Shown here piece after piece: positions 17,138 to 25,752 of a stretch of DNA of 64,000 bases. Positions within the stretch are counted from its first letter, which is position 1, and each line of letters opens with the position of its first letter. The stretch is from Pseudomonas sp. KUIN-1 (GTDB lineage: Bacteria > Pseudomonadota > Gammaproteobacteria > Pseudomonadales > Pseudomonadaceae), in assembly GCF_009176725.1 (NCBI RefSeq), contig NZ_AP020337.1:5630001-5694000 (forward strand). The letters are read 5' to 3'. The position numbers were made by a program, and so were the translations under genes. The notes beneath the pieces are model-generated. The model was given only the letters and a program-made list of their open reading frames with translations, had not been told where the DNA came from and did not search any database.

Positions 17138-18165
17138 GTTTTAAATGGTTTGAAAAGTTTTTCGGGCGCTAGGTACAGCCTTCCGCGAGTCCGTGAGAAG
17201 GCAACATAAAGCTTGTTTTTTGTCTGTGGGGGGAGCGCGGCGAGCGAGGACGTCTGATAGATCTTCCAGTGAGTAGTACCCAGCACAACGCACACATCGA
17301 TGTAGTGATCCAGCCCCTTACTGGCGCCCCAGTTGTTGGACAGACATCCGTATTTGTAATGCTCCTGGTAGAACAGCTTCACCACGCTGGCGTCCGCGTG
17401 CACGGCGTCAGCATCCGCTTGATTCGCCAGAGGAATGATTTCGGTTTCATATGCATGCTGTGACTGCATGTCAATCTGCAGATGTGTACGAATAAAATCA
17501 CATACGGTGACGCCACACCTCCAGCTTCGACTCAGTGTCTCTTTGTCGACGGTCACACCCGCTTTTTGAAAAAGCTTTTCGTATTTCCCAATGTCAGCGT
17601 GTAACGAACTGTTCACGTTTCCATCACGACTGGTGTCGAAAGTATGTTGGTAGAAGTCACCTACAAACAGCATCGCAAGCTTGGCTTTTGCTAATGCCAT
17701 TAGCAGGTTGAAGTCATGACCTGCCAGATCTTGAACTTCGTCGACATAAAACTCATCGTAAAAGCGCTCCATTCGCGCCATCACGTCAGGAATTGCACCA
17801 GCGGTCTCCACGAGCTTTGCGAGGCGGTTGTGGTACAGGCTGCCGCTCGTAGTGGCGTAATACGCCATATTGTCCCGCTTGAGCTTTAGCGTACGGGCGT
17901 GCGGAGCTCGAAAGCTGATTCCTCGCGTCTCCAGATGTACCTGCAGCAGAGGGCGATAGCAGAAGCTATAGAGGAACGTGAAATAGCTCAGCAGGTTGAT
18001 GTTTTTTGGGACATGGCCAAACCGTTTGATGATGCTTTCGCGCAAGTGACGGTAGTTGTTCTCTGTGTAGGTGATTATCAGTGCGCGCTTTTCTAGGCTC
18101 AGACGCTTCACTAGCAAGGTGGTCTTCCCTGACCCTGCCACAGCGAACATCACTCGTTTATCCAT
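17131..18165 (-). CDS. gajB: UvrD-like helicase GajB (Gabija)
   Basis: 344 aa. SF1 helicase motifs in order: Walker A AVAGSGKTT (8-16), TYTENN, Walker B YVDEVQDL (D142, E143), GDFYQ (169-173), SRSWR, ASKGLDHY, and motif VI LYVAFSRTRGRLYL near the end. GajB proteins are usually near 490 aa, so this is a compact member lacking large 1B/2B insertions. Its first 16 bases overlap the end of gajA, so the two are translationally coupled. GajB senses nucleotide or DNA ends and assists GajA nuclease in the known system. Confidence 0.82.
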   Translation of the reverse strand: MDKRVMFAVAGSGKTTLLVKRLSLEKRALIITYTENNYRHLRESIIKRFGHVPKNINLLSYFTFLYSFCYRPLLQVHLETRGISFRAPHARTLKLKRDNMAYYATTSGSLYHNRLAKLVETAGAIPDVMARMERFYDEFYVDEVQDLAGHDFNLLMALAKAKLAMLFVGDFYQHTFDTSRDGNVNSSLHADIGKYEKLFQKAGVTVDKETLSRSWRCGVTVCDFIRTHLQIDMQSQHAYETEIIPLANQADADAVHADASVVKLFYQEHYKYGCLSNNWGASKGLDHYIDVCVVLGTTHWKIYQTSSLAALPPQTKNKLYVAFSRTRGRLYLAPEKLFKPFKTD

Positions 18166-19712
18166 TGGATTGCCTCCGCGATGTAGGCAGGAACGGTGAG
18201 CTCACCTGGTTTTCCCTTGAGTAGCTCAAACGCGGCTTCTGCCTTGTTTGCCAGCATGTATTCCAAGGGTGAAAGGGTTTTTCGTCCTGGGCCGAAGACG
18301 GCCTTGCAGGTTTCAACGTTGTCGTTGTGCAACCCTATTTCGAAGGTTGAACGATCATCGTCTTTGTCGGCAAAGACTTTGGCATTGTCCGAAGCGAAGT
18401 CGACGTAGTTTTCTATGCAGTTTTTCTGATAATTCTTGTCATTGTCTCTTATGGCTGCGACCCGAATTCCAAGCAGGTTAGCGAGCTCCATGTACCTTTT
18501 GAAGCTGGTGCCGCCAATAGAGATTATGTGAACGTCATCGGCATGCGGCAGACGCCCATTGGTGCATTGCTTATAGAACTCTTCCACCAGAATGAATTCC
18601 GCATCACCTTCAACCAATATCACCTTCTTGGAAAGCGCGAACTCCAGGACATTGTTGTCCGGCGCCTTCATGAAGAATTCTGCGGTGTCAGGTGATAAGG
18701 CTTTAAGTGAGCCGGCAGCTGCATTCGGGCCGATCAAAAGGGCATGGCGAAGATCAAGCCTTGAACAAATATGGCTGCTGTGGGTTGCGATGAAAAGCTG
18801 TGTGCTTTCGTTCTCCGCTAACTTGGCGACAAGTGCTTTCATAGAGGAATGGCTGAGATGATTTTCAGGCTCCTCCAATAGCATTACATCTAAGCCTCCT
18901 TGCTTGTGCTTGCTCAGTGCAAATTCGGTCTTGATGAAGCACTGCCTTCCTTTCCCATGGTTCTCAAGCGGAATATTGTCCTCCGTGATGATCAGGTCAG
19001 TTTCCAAGTTCGACCGGACGCTACTCCGTAGGTCAAACTGATACGCGGGTAGGTCAGCGTTGAGCGCTGCAAGATGTTGTCCTGTAAATGCATGCTTGCC
19101 TTGGCGGTAGAGGTTCTCAAGTTTATAGCGGTCTTCAACGGGGGCGTTGAAAGCGTACACGGCTCGCGTGTATTCACGAGATGCGTGATCGCCATCAATA
19201 CGTGAGCCGTCTAGCATCATATGCTTGATGGGGCGGTTGAACGCTGCATAGGGCCTGCCGGCAAACGTTTCAAACCGCACCGCGTAATATTCGAATGGGA
19301 AGTTCGGTTGATCATCAGCCAAAATGGCTTGTACCGCTTCGCCATACTCGGCCATCACTGCAAGGATCATGCGCACACCGTCTGTCTGGCGCTGGTGGGC
19401 GTTGTTGGTTCCATACAGGCTTTCTTCGTCACCTTCCTCTAGGAACACGTCGACTATCAGCTCAGGTAGTTTCTCTAGGCTTTTCTCCCCAGCAAGGAAG
19501 GTGGTCACCGAATCCTGGTTGAGCAGGGTTTCAGCACCCAGAGCTTCAATGCGATTGCGACTCCCGCCGAGCGCGAGGTCTAGAGCGAGCAAAATGCTGC
19601 TTTTCCCTGCCTCATTGTTGCCAATCAGAACACTCTTCCCAGGCTCGAAATCGAGCGTGAGCGATTTGAATTTTTTGAAGTTCTGGATTACCACTTTCCG
19701 TATGGTATGCAT
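18150..19712 (-). CDS. gajA: OLD-family ATPase/TOPRIM nuclease GajA (Gabija)
   Basis: 520 aa from ATG at 19712, with aggg six bases upstream; the longer open frame (to 19781) adds a non-conserved Phe-rich stretch. Walker A GNNEAGKSS (31-39), Walker B MLLEEPENH (E280, E281), switch ATHSSH (H311), TOPRIM KVILVEGDAE (E368) and IRDND (D423, D425). Class 2 OLD followed directly by a UvrD helicase is the Gabija arrangement. GajA is a sequence-specific DNA nickase held off by nucleotides and released during phage infection. Third OLD gene on this island. Confidence 0.87.
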   Translation of the reverse strand: MHTIRKVVIQNFKKFKSLTLDFEPGKSVLIGNNEAGKSSILLALDLALGGSRNRIEALGAETLLNQDSVTTFLAGEKSLEKLPELIVDVFLEEGDEESLYGTNNAHQRQTDGVRMILAVMAEYGEAVQAILADDQPNFPFEYYAVRFETFAGRPYAAFNRPIKHMMLDGSRIDGDHASREYTRAVYAFNAPVEDRYKLENLYRQGKHAFTGQHLAALNADLPAYQFDLRSSVRSNLETDLIITEDNIPLENHGKGRQCFIKTEFALSKHKQGGLDVMLLEEPENHLSHSSMKALVAKLAENESTQLFIATHSSHICSRLDLRHALLIGPNAAAGSLKALSPDTAEFFMKAPDNNVLEFALSKKVILVEGDAEFILVEEFYKQCTNGRLPHADDVHIISIGGTSFKRYMELANLLGIRVAAIRDNDKNYQKNCIENYVDFASDNAKVFADKDDDRSTFEIGLHNDNVETCKAVFGPGRKTLSPLEYMLANKAEAAFELLKGKPGELTVPAYIAEAIQWINE

Positions 19713-19911
19713 GTCGAGCCCTGAGCTGAAAAAGTAAAAAAAGAGGGTGAACCACCTGAAATGTAAAGCAAGGCGGGTCACGGATTCATAGGCAATACTC
19801 AGCTATCTTCAACGAAACCTATCGTCACTAGACGGCCTCGTCTATCGGTTCTTACGTCTCCAAAGCGACTGCGAAATTGTAACCCCCGGCGATACGTCAT
19901 CAGATGATCGC

Positions 19912-20460
19912 TCAAACGCCGTAGCGCTTGTTTCCGCCTGAGGTAATGCAGTACCTACCGCCTCTTGGCCCTATGCAAACTGTTCCAGAGGAACAGGGGC
20001 ACGAGGAGCCGTAAGCTGGAGTATGTTGGCGAGAAGGCTGTGCAGGCTGAGTCGCTGGTATGGGTTTCGACACGACGTAGCAGCCCGATCCACTACACAG
20101 ACTTTTGGGCGACAGCCACTTCGCTGGTTGACCATCAATGCTGATGCGCGCCCATTCATTCTGCGTCTCGAAAACCTGAACCTTTTCCCCGCGCTTCAGT
20201 TTGGAGATAACCTTTCCGCCTGGGTGATTCCGAACATTGAGGTTGTCAGCGCTCACGAACTGCTCAGTTGCAGAGGTAGGGGCCAGTGTTGACGGTGAGG
20301 CAGGAGAAGTTGACGGCAGCGTACTCGGCGCGCTCAAGGTGCTGGGCTGCGCAGGGGCAGGAGGTGTGTCTTTCTTCCCCATTGCCCATAGGACAGCGAA
20401 TAGAATCAGGAGCAGGACAAACCATGACTGAGACTTCTTGCGCATATCCATTGCTCTCAT
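19912..20460 (-). CDS. Membrane-anchored SH3-domain protein
   Basis: 182 aa. Basic N-terminus then one hydrophobic segment (SWFVLLLILFAVLWAMG, about 12-28), a Pro/Ser/Thr-rich linker (about 33-65) and a bacterial SH3 domain (VSADNLNVRNHPGGKVISKL to WARISIDGQPAKWL, about 68-115). The tail has paired cysteines and a GPRGGRYCITSGGNKRYG motif common at the end of such proteins in proteobacterial mobile DNA. Probably a periplasmic-facing anchor that binds peptidoglycan or a partner. Start is ambiguous among ATGs at 20460, 20451 and 20445. Confidence 0.7.
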   Translation of the reverse strand: MRAMDMRKKSQSWFVLLLILFAVLWAMGKKDTPPAPAQPSTLSAPSTLPSTSPASPSTLAPTSATEQFVSADNLNVRNHPGGKVISKLKRGEKVQVFETQNEWARISIDGQPAKWLSPKSLCSGSGCYVVSKPIPATQPAQPSRQHTPAYGSSCPCSSGTVCIGPRGGRYCITSGGNKRYGV

Positions 20461-20509
20461 TCGGCACGCATCACAACGGCTGTCTTACTGACCAACCTGA
20501 CGTCATCAC

Positions 20510-20986
20510 CTATTGCGAGCTTAGCCAAGCTTCCACTTTTTGCAGCCTGTTCAGTTCCGAAAGCTTGGGCTTCCCACGATCCAGTACACCAAGCAGCTGA
20601 CTTCTCGCCTCTGGGGAAGGGAACCATTCCGCGACCTCTACATTGCAGTGTCTTGAATCGATCAACGCCCATTTCACGATCATGTCTGCAGCAGCTCTGT
20701 AGTGATCAGCCATAAAGAGCCGTTTGTCCTCTACGCGCCAGCCACGCTCTTTGAGCTGCTCGGTCACATCAGTGATGCCCGTGTCACCAAAAAACGCATC
20801 GGTATCCGGGTAGTGAATCCCTGCAAGAGACACTTTGGCGACGACCGAATCTCGGTCGAAATAAGACAGGAAATGCCACCCACCGGTGCTGCATCCTGGG
20901 CAGGGGAAATTGATTGCGGCTTTGCCAGTTATGTAGTGCTGGCGAGAAACGCGATTGAGGTCGAAATCGAAGAGTGCTTGCGTCAT
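20510..20986 (-). CDS. Hypothetical protein with CPGC motif
   Basis: 158 aa, ATG at 20986 with gagg 9 bases upstream. Not recognised. A single FPCPGCSTGGWHFLS segment near residue 28 could be half of a metal site or a redox motif. The middle (FGDTGITDVTEQLKERGWRV) and C-terminus (LGVLDRGKPKLSELNRLQKV) look globular and soluble. It is followed after about 50 bp by the SH3 gene on the same strand and might be co-transcribed with it. Confidence 0.55.
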   Translation of the reverse strand: MTQALFDFDLNRVSRQHYITGKAAINFPCPGCSTGGWHFLSYFDRDSVVAKVSLAGIHYPDTDAFFGDTGITDVTEQLKERGWRVEDKRLFMADHYRAAADMIVKWALIDSRHCNVEVAEWFPSPEARSQLLGVLDRGKPKLSELNRLQKVEAWLSSQ

Positions 20987-21065
20987 GTGACATACCTCTG
21001 TGCACCTGCGCTACCTAATCGCCCGGAGACAACGCCTCGGTAAAGCAAGAGTCTGACTGCTCATC

Positions 21066-22484
21066 TCAGGCGTTTGGTACGGCGGAGGCCTTAATGGCTT
21101 CTTCATCCCTCCGGAACCTTACTCCGGCATCCTTAACATACACCCCGCATTCAATTAGCTCACTCACGTCCTCGTGCTTGCCAAGAAATGATGCTCGAAT
21201 CCCCTTGAGCAAAACGTGGGCGTAGCGGGCATCTTCAATCATGGTGTCCATCTCGCCTGATATCGTTATCCCTCGGGAACTCAAATGCTTCACAGCAGAC
21301 AGAGTGAAAGGCTGCTGTGGCTCCTCCATTCGATACTGGTGGCGCTGCTTCAGTAGCTCGCTTAACTGATGCGCGTCACTTAGCATTTGTTCTGAGAGGC
21401 CTCGGCGATTACTTTGCCGAGCTGCGACCAGCACATTTGCCTGCATGGATTGAAGCCCAGGCAGGATAAAATCGCGGAGGATGAAGTAGAACTCCAACTG
21501 CCGATTCATCGCATCGTCAGCTGGCTTGCGCAGCCGCTTCAAGCGTTCAGCAGACGCATCAGAATTGTTAGGAATGCATAGTGCCTTCTGGCTATCCCTG
21601 ATGCCCTGTTCAAAAAAATCAGTCATCTGATTGGCGATCAATCCTTGTCGATAATCCTCTCGTAGAAGGTTGAGCAGCACATCCAGTTGGTTAATCGCTG
21701 CAATATCAATCTTTAAACTGGCGTGCTGCACCTGATGCTCCATTGCATTCAGTGTCCTTTCCACTGGAACGATGCAAAACTGCTGAAAAGAATATGAGAA
21801 GGCAAACGTCTCTTTGTCCAGCATTCCAAGGCAACCCTCATAGATCTGAATCAACCGATCATTCAGATCCATATACTCAGCGAGGCCCTCAATTGTCGCC
21901 TGATTCATCTGTGCTGTATCGGCTTGATAGGCCAGGTACTTATGGATCCCCACGAGGGCAGCTACGGCAAAGCAGCTCGCCAACCCGACCCTGAGGATCC
22001 AACCACGAAGAGAAATCTTAGGTTTGTAGTCAGGATAAAATGACTCCTGAAGCGAGGCGTTCTCTTGAATTACAGCTTCAAGCGCCCCCCAGCCCCATAC
22101 GTCCACTGTTCCCTTTCCAGCGATAGCTCGCTCTTCCGTAAGCTCTAAAGCTCGATTGGTGAGAAGCTTGTCATGCGGACTGGTGGTAAGGATGAAGAAG
22201 TGATCGATCTTGAACGGGAAGTCTTCTGTCTCGAGAACCGCTTGGTTTACCTGCGCGAGGGTCAGATTTTTGCCGAGGTTCTCATTTCGCCCCTTGCACT
22301 GAACGGCGATGAGAGAACCATCTTTGAGGCGGCAATACAGATCCACGCCATGCTGCCGTTGGCCTTCCCGACCGTATTGGTCGAATCTGGTTTTAAAGAC
22401 GCAGCTCATTACTGCTAGTGACAGACGCTCGAATTGCTTCCAGTCTGCGGGACGTCGGTAGGTCGCGGCATGTGGTGCGGTCAT
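21066..22484 (-). CDS. Mrr-like PD-(D/E)XK nuclease with transmembrane segment
   Basis: 472 aa. The N-terminal 130 residues form a restriction-endonuclease-like fold: FERLSLAVM (E19), GVDLYCR (D48) and LIAVQCKGR (Q62, K64), the E/D/QxK pattern of Mrr_cat nucleases. A hydrophobic segment (WILRVGLASCFAVAALVGIH, about 162-181) follows, then about 290 helical residues with no hit that I know. The combination suggests a nuclease tethered to the inner membrane, possibly acting on incoming DNA. ATG at 22484 preceded by caggtt. It is a stand-alone gene with a divergent RES gene 205 bp away. Confidence 0.72.
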   Translation of the reverse strand: MTAPHAATYRRPADWKQFERLSLAVMSCVFKTRFDQYGREGQRQHGVDLYCRLKDGSLIAVQCKGRNENLGKNLTLAQVNQAVLETEDFPFKIDHFFILTTSPHDKLLTNRALELTEERAIAGKGTVDVWGWGALEAVIQENASLQESFYPDYKPKISLRGWILRVGLASCFAVAALVGIHKYLAYQADTAQMNQATIEGLAEYMDLNDRLIQIYEGCLGMLDKETFAFSYSFQQFCIVPVERTLNAMEHQVQHASLKIDIAAINQLDVLLNLLREDYRQGLIANQMTDFFEQGIRDSQKALCIPNNSDASAERLKRLRKPADDAMNRQLEFYFILRDFILPGLQSMQANVLVAARQSNRRGLSEQMLSDAHQLSELLKQRHQYRMEEPQQPFTLSAVKHLSSRGITISGEMDTMIEDARYAHVLLKGIRASFLGKHEDVSELIECGVYVKDAGVRFRRDEEAIKASAVPNA

Positions 22485-22689
22485 AACCTGAAAATCAACT
22501 CCATTTAATAGTATTAACGCTGGGAAGCTTGGCTGAGCTAGAGCCAGCAGCTAAAACATCCCAAGCCAGGTATCGCCTCAAATGGGGCAACCTGAAGGCT
22601 GCGACTCGGCGTGCAGCAAGTTTTTCATCGGGCCGAGCGTCCATGTTGACTTAGAATCGCCGCCAATTGAATTCTGCTAGGCGTAAAAC

Positions 22690-23979
22690 ATGGATGAAGA
22701 CCTGATCTGTCACGAATGCTTGAACGAAATCCATCTTAAAGGGTTGATCAGGCGAACCGGCGTGGCTGCAGAGTGCTCGTTCTGCCTAAAAAAGCGTAAG
22801 GCTATCCCACTCGAGAATCTGGTCAGTATGGTCGACGATGTCCTCCAGAAGTATTGCCATCCTGGAGCGATATACGATCAGTACGATGACAATGGAAAAC
22901 GCTCTGAGACAGAGCAGACTGGCGATCCCCTTATCTTCCATGTCGCAGAATTGCTTGGTTTGGATGAGGACGACCCGGTCGTCGAGCGTGTCCTCTGCGA
23001 CCTCAACGAAAGCTCCCATTACGACATCATGCAAGGAGGAGAGGCTAGATATAGCGATGATGAGAACTATGAGTGGAGAGTGATTCGACCAAGAGAAGCA
23101 GAAACCCGATGGCTGAATTTTCAGAACGAAATGAAACATGGGAATCGATTTTTTAGCCAGCATGCCAAGGATTTTCTGGACTGGCTGTTTCGAGGACTAT
23201 CATCCTTCAAAAGCCCTGATGGCTCGATGTCCGTTGTCAGAGAGCTTGCGAACGATCAGATCTTCCGTGCCAGGCGCTGTGACTCCGCTTCAGAATACGA
23301 CTCGATCATTAGCAACCCTGCTGCAGAACTCGGCCCGCCACCCAAGGAGGCCGCAGGGGCTGGCCGAATGAACCCTAAAGGATTGGCCGCTTTTTATGGC
23401 GCTTTTGACCGAAAAACCTGTGTTGCCGAGCTTCGCCCGCCAGTAGGAGGACGAGTCGTCAGCGGCGAATTCAAACTCACAAGACCCGTTCGCGTCCTGG
23501 ATTTCATTGCTTTGGATGAAGCCTACGAAGCGAGGCCGTTGAGTGCTTTTGAAGCCAGCTATGAAGAGCAAATGGGTAGGCGCATCTTCTTGAAAACGCT
23601 CCACGCAAAAATCACCGTTCCAGTGCTTCCGAACCAGGAACACGAATACCTGGCAACACAAGTCATGGCAGAGTACCTAGCGACACAATTCGACCCGCCG
23701 CTCGACGGTGTACTGTTCGAATCGGCTCAAGTGCGAAAAGGTACAAATCTGACTCTGTTTAATCATGCCGTGGTGGCCTCACTCAAGCCTAGAACTGCTT
23801 TCACGAACCTAGATGACTTGCTTAGCACCAACTCATCGCAAACGCCTGCGATTGAATACGTTCCTGACACGCTGGTGAGACATAAGGTTTGTCGAGTGAG
23901 ATTCATAACCGATGATCTGACGCGTGAGGATGGCCAGCCCGAGTCTGATGAGCAGTACGACGATTGGGATGAGTATTAA
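22690..23979 (+). CDS. RES-domain protein with N-terminal zinc-ribbon and HEPN-associated region
   Basis: 429 aa. Starts with a CHEC...CSFC zinc ribbon (C7, C10, C29, C32), then an all-helical region (about 45-165) and a RES domain: IFRARR (about 192), GRMNPKG (R226), CVAELRPP (E247) and LFESAQ (S345), the Arg, Glu and Ser that name the domain. RES enzymes break down NAD+ and act as toxins in RES-Xre modules. No Xre antitoxin is adjacent, so control may come from the N-terminal domains, as in abortive-infection effectors. This full-length architecture is larger than the 150-aa toxin form. Confidence 0.78.
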   Translation: MDEDLICHECLNEIHLKGLIRRTGVAAECSFCLKKRKAIPLENLVSMVDDVLQKYCHPGAIYDQYDDNGKRSETEQTGDPLIFHVAELLGLDEDDPVVERVLCDLNESSHYDIMQGGEARYSDDENYEWRVIRPREAETRWLNFQNEMKHGNRFFSQHAKDFLDWLFRGLSSFKSPDGSMSVVRELANDQIFRARRCDSASEYDSIISNPAAELGPPPKEAAGAGRMNPKGLAAFYGAFDRKTCVAELRPPVGGRVVSGEFKLTRPVRVLDFIALDEAYEARPLSAFEASYEEQMGRRIFLKTLHAKITVPVLPNQEHEYLATQVMAEYLATQFDPPLDGVLFESAQVRKGTNLTLFNHAVVASLKPRTAFTNLDDLLSTNSSQTPAIEYVPDTLVRHKVCRVRFITDDLTREDGQPESDEQYDDWDEY

Positions 23980-24092
23980 TTCGAGTCGTCTGGGGCAGTC
24001 GGGTTAAACTGGCGCTGATAATCTAACCCCGCTGCCCTAGGAACCTCCACTCCCGCGCTACACGAAGCGGTGAAGAGACTAGGTTATGTGAC

Positions 24093-24111
24093 GGCCCCGC
24101 TATGCGGGGCC
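24093..24111 (+). terminator. Intrinsic-type terminator after RES gene
   Basis: Perfect 8-bp stem GGCCCCGC-tat-GCGGGGCC about 115 bp after the RES stop codon, followed by a short pyrimidine run (tcctacttt). Confidence 0.6.
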
Positions 24112-24159
24112 TCCTACTTTCTGACGTTTGAGTTTTCCTTCTCCTTCCCCTGCAACACC

Positions 24160-24402
24160 TCAGGTCAATCTCGACAAGGCTGTAAAGCCGCGATGGTCGA
24201 CAACCTGGAGATGTTCAACTCGGGGATTGATGGAAGGAGTCAGCACCACCCGTGACGCAACCTGTTTGAGGGCTATGAGCTCTAACTGCGTAGAACTGTG
24301 GCATGTAACCCAGAGACATGGGAAATCATTGCGTCTGCAGCGCTTTCGAGTCGCTTCAGTAAATTCCATAAGTAAAAGACTTGGCGGTACGGTGGGGTAC
24401 AT
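24160..24402 (-). CDS. Possible small hypothetical ORF
   Basis: 80 codons. The C-terminal part (WVTCHSSTQLELIALKQVAS, then INPRVEHLQVVDHRGF) reads like real protein sequence, whereas the first 20 codons do not. It may be a small gene or the 3' remnant of one. No ribosome site was found and I recognise no family. Confidence 0.3.
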   Translation of the reverse strand: MYPTVPPSLLLMEFTEATRKRCRRNDFPCLWVTCHSSTQLELIALKQVASRVVLTPSINPRVEHLQVVDHRGFTALSRLT

Positions 24403-24484
24403 GCAATGACTGCCTCACCTGCCGGACAGCGCAGTGGAAGTCCCAGATTCGTAGCGCGAAACTTCGCCCCTATACGAGCACCAA

Positions 24485-24575
24485 GCAAGCGGAGCGCGCA
24501 GGCGTGCGGGATGTCAGCCCGAAGGGGCGAGACGCGGCTTGCCGTGGCTCGATTCACGACGGCCCTTCCGTCAAA
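24485..24575 (-). repeat. Island hairpin repeat, copy 4 (degenerate)
   Basis: On the minus strand the tail gcgcgctccgcttg is intact, preceded by a CCC-ttc-GGG type hairpin and a CGGC-aa-GCCG hairpin; the fourth hairpin is lost. Weakest of the four copies. Confidence 0.65.
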
Positions 24576-24608
24576 CATCCCCCGCGTCATGGAAATGAAG
24601 GAGGCCTA

Positions 24609-25028
24609 ATGACTCACGATGAACTCCGCGAGCTTGAGAAAACTAGGCGAAGAGCACTATGGGCACTCGCCAATCTTCATCCAGGTAATCCGGACGCATC
24701 AGAACCCATTGCCATCCTGGATCACCTCGACGGCCAAGAGGAAAACGGGATACCTCCAATCGACACACCGCTCGCCCTCATGGACGTACGTGACTCCGTG
24801 CCTGTACAGCATCACCATTCGGGCATCGACATCGTCCTGGAGCACGACATACCCCAACCGTGGAGAGAACGCTTCCTGCAGGCAAGCATCGGATCAACCA
24901 GGCTTGCTGATGGGCCTTACGCCACCGACTGGGAGAAGTTTCTAGATGAATGGGAGCGTGAGATGCAGCACCTGCATAATCACCGGGTAGCGCATGCGCT
25001 AGCGGCTAGAGCGATTGATTCTGCATAG
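24609..25028 (+). CDS. Hypothetical protein before DEDD exonuclease
   Basis: 139 aa from ATG at 24609, chosen because of a strong ribosome site (ggagg, 6 bases upstream); longer frames run through the hairpin repeat. Not recognised. Helical and acidic, with THDELRELEKTRRRALWALA at the start and DWEKFLDEWEREMQHLHNHR near the end. It is followed after 34 bp by an exonuclease gene on the same strand, so a two-gene operon is likely. Confidence 0.6.
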   Translation: MTHDELRELEKTRRRALWALANLHPGNPDASEPIAILDHLDGQEENGIPPIDTPLALMDVRDSVPVQHHHSGIDIVLEHDIPQPWRERFLQASIGSTRLADGPYATDWEKFLDEWEREMQHLHNHRVAHALAARAIDSA

Positions 25029-25062
25029 CTGAAAATCGCAGCCTTTCAACAGGAGCAACAGG

Positions 25063-25527
25063 ATGGCGCGGCCTTCGTTTTTTATCGATTTCGAGGCTTC
25101 AGGGATAGCACCGGATAGCTATCCCATCGAGGTAGCTGTCGTGTCGAGTGACACCACTTTCAGCTCGCTGATCAAGCCTGCTCGTTACTGGACGCACTGG
25201 TCGTTTGATGCCCAAGATATGCATGGTCTTAGTCAAGATCATTTGCTTGAGCAAGGTGATCTCGCCGACGTCGTGGCGAGGCATATGAATCAGCTGTTTT
25301 CAGGGCAGGTTCTCTGCAGCGACTCGCCACAAGACGGGTTCTGGCTCGATGTCCTCTACGAAGCAGCAGACCTGATGCCCACCTTTCAGTTGAAGCCTCT
25401 GGAGGTGCTTGTGGGCCGGGAGGCTGCCAGTGACATTTACCGCCTCCTCCCAACAACCAAGCACCACCGTGCCCTCCATGACGCGACCGTTTTGATGAAC
25501 GCCTGCCACGCTTTTTTTCAAGCTTGA
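25063..25527 (+). CDS. DEDDh exonuclease (RNase T/DnaQ-like)
   Basis: 154 aa. Exo I motif FFIDFEASG (D9, E11), exo II region around SDSPQDGFWLD, and exo III HHRALHDA (H and D) near residue 138, the DEDDh set in a minimal single-domain protein. Ribosome site aggagc 10 bases before the ATG at 25063. It shares an operon with the gene at 24609. Second DEDD exonuclease on this island and not a close relative of the one at 10941. Could trim RNA or process DNA ends in a defence setting. Confidence 0.72.
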   Translation: MARPSFFIDFEASGIAPDSYPIEVAVVSSDTTFSSLIKPARYWTHWSFDAQDMHGLSQDHLLEQGDLADVVARHMNQLFSGQVLCSDSPQDGFWLDVLYEAADLMPTFQLKPLEVLVGREAASDIYRLLPTTKHHRALHDATVLMNACHAFFQA

Positions 25528-25752
25528 AATATCAAAGGTCTGGCTACCTGATATTGAGTCAGACTCTTCCGTCCCTTGATCGGGTCAAAAAGGCCACCGA
25601 TGTCTATAGACTTAGCGGTGTTAGGGATTGCGGCATCTTGGGGGACAGACCAGTTTTCTGAGATCAGAAAGCTGCCGCTATCGGTCACCCACAAAGGCTG
25701 CCACGCCAGCTGTCGCCTAGCCAGCACTTCTCGCGAAGAGCTTCTCTACCTC

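Larger units (their letters stand above)
23980..24608. other. 629-bp gap: terminator, possible small ORF, degenerate hairpin repeat
   Basis: No confident gene. It contains the terminator after the RES gene, a weak minus-strand ORF (24160-24402) and a reverse, degenerate copy of the island repeat just before the gene at 24609. Confidence 0.5.
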
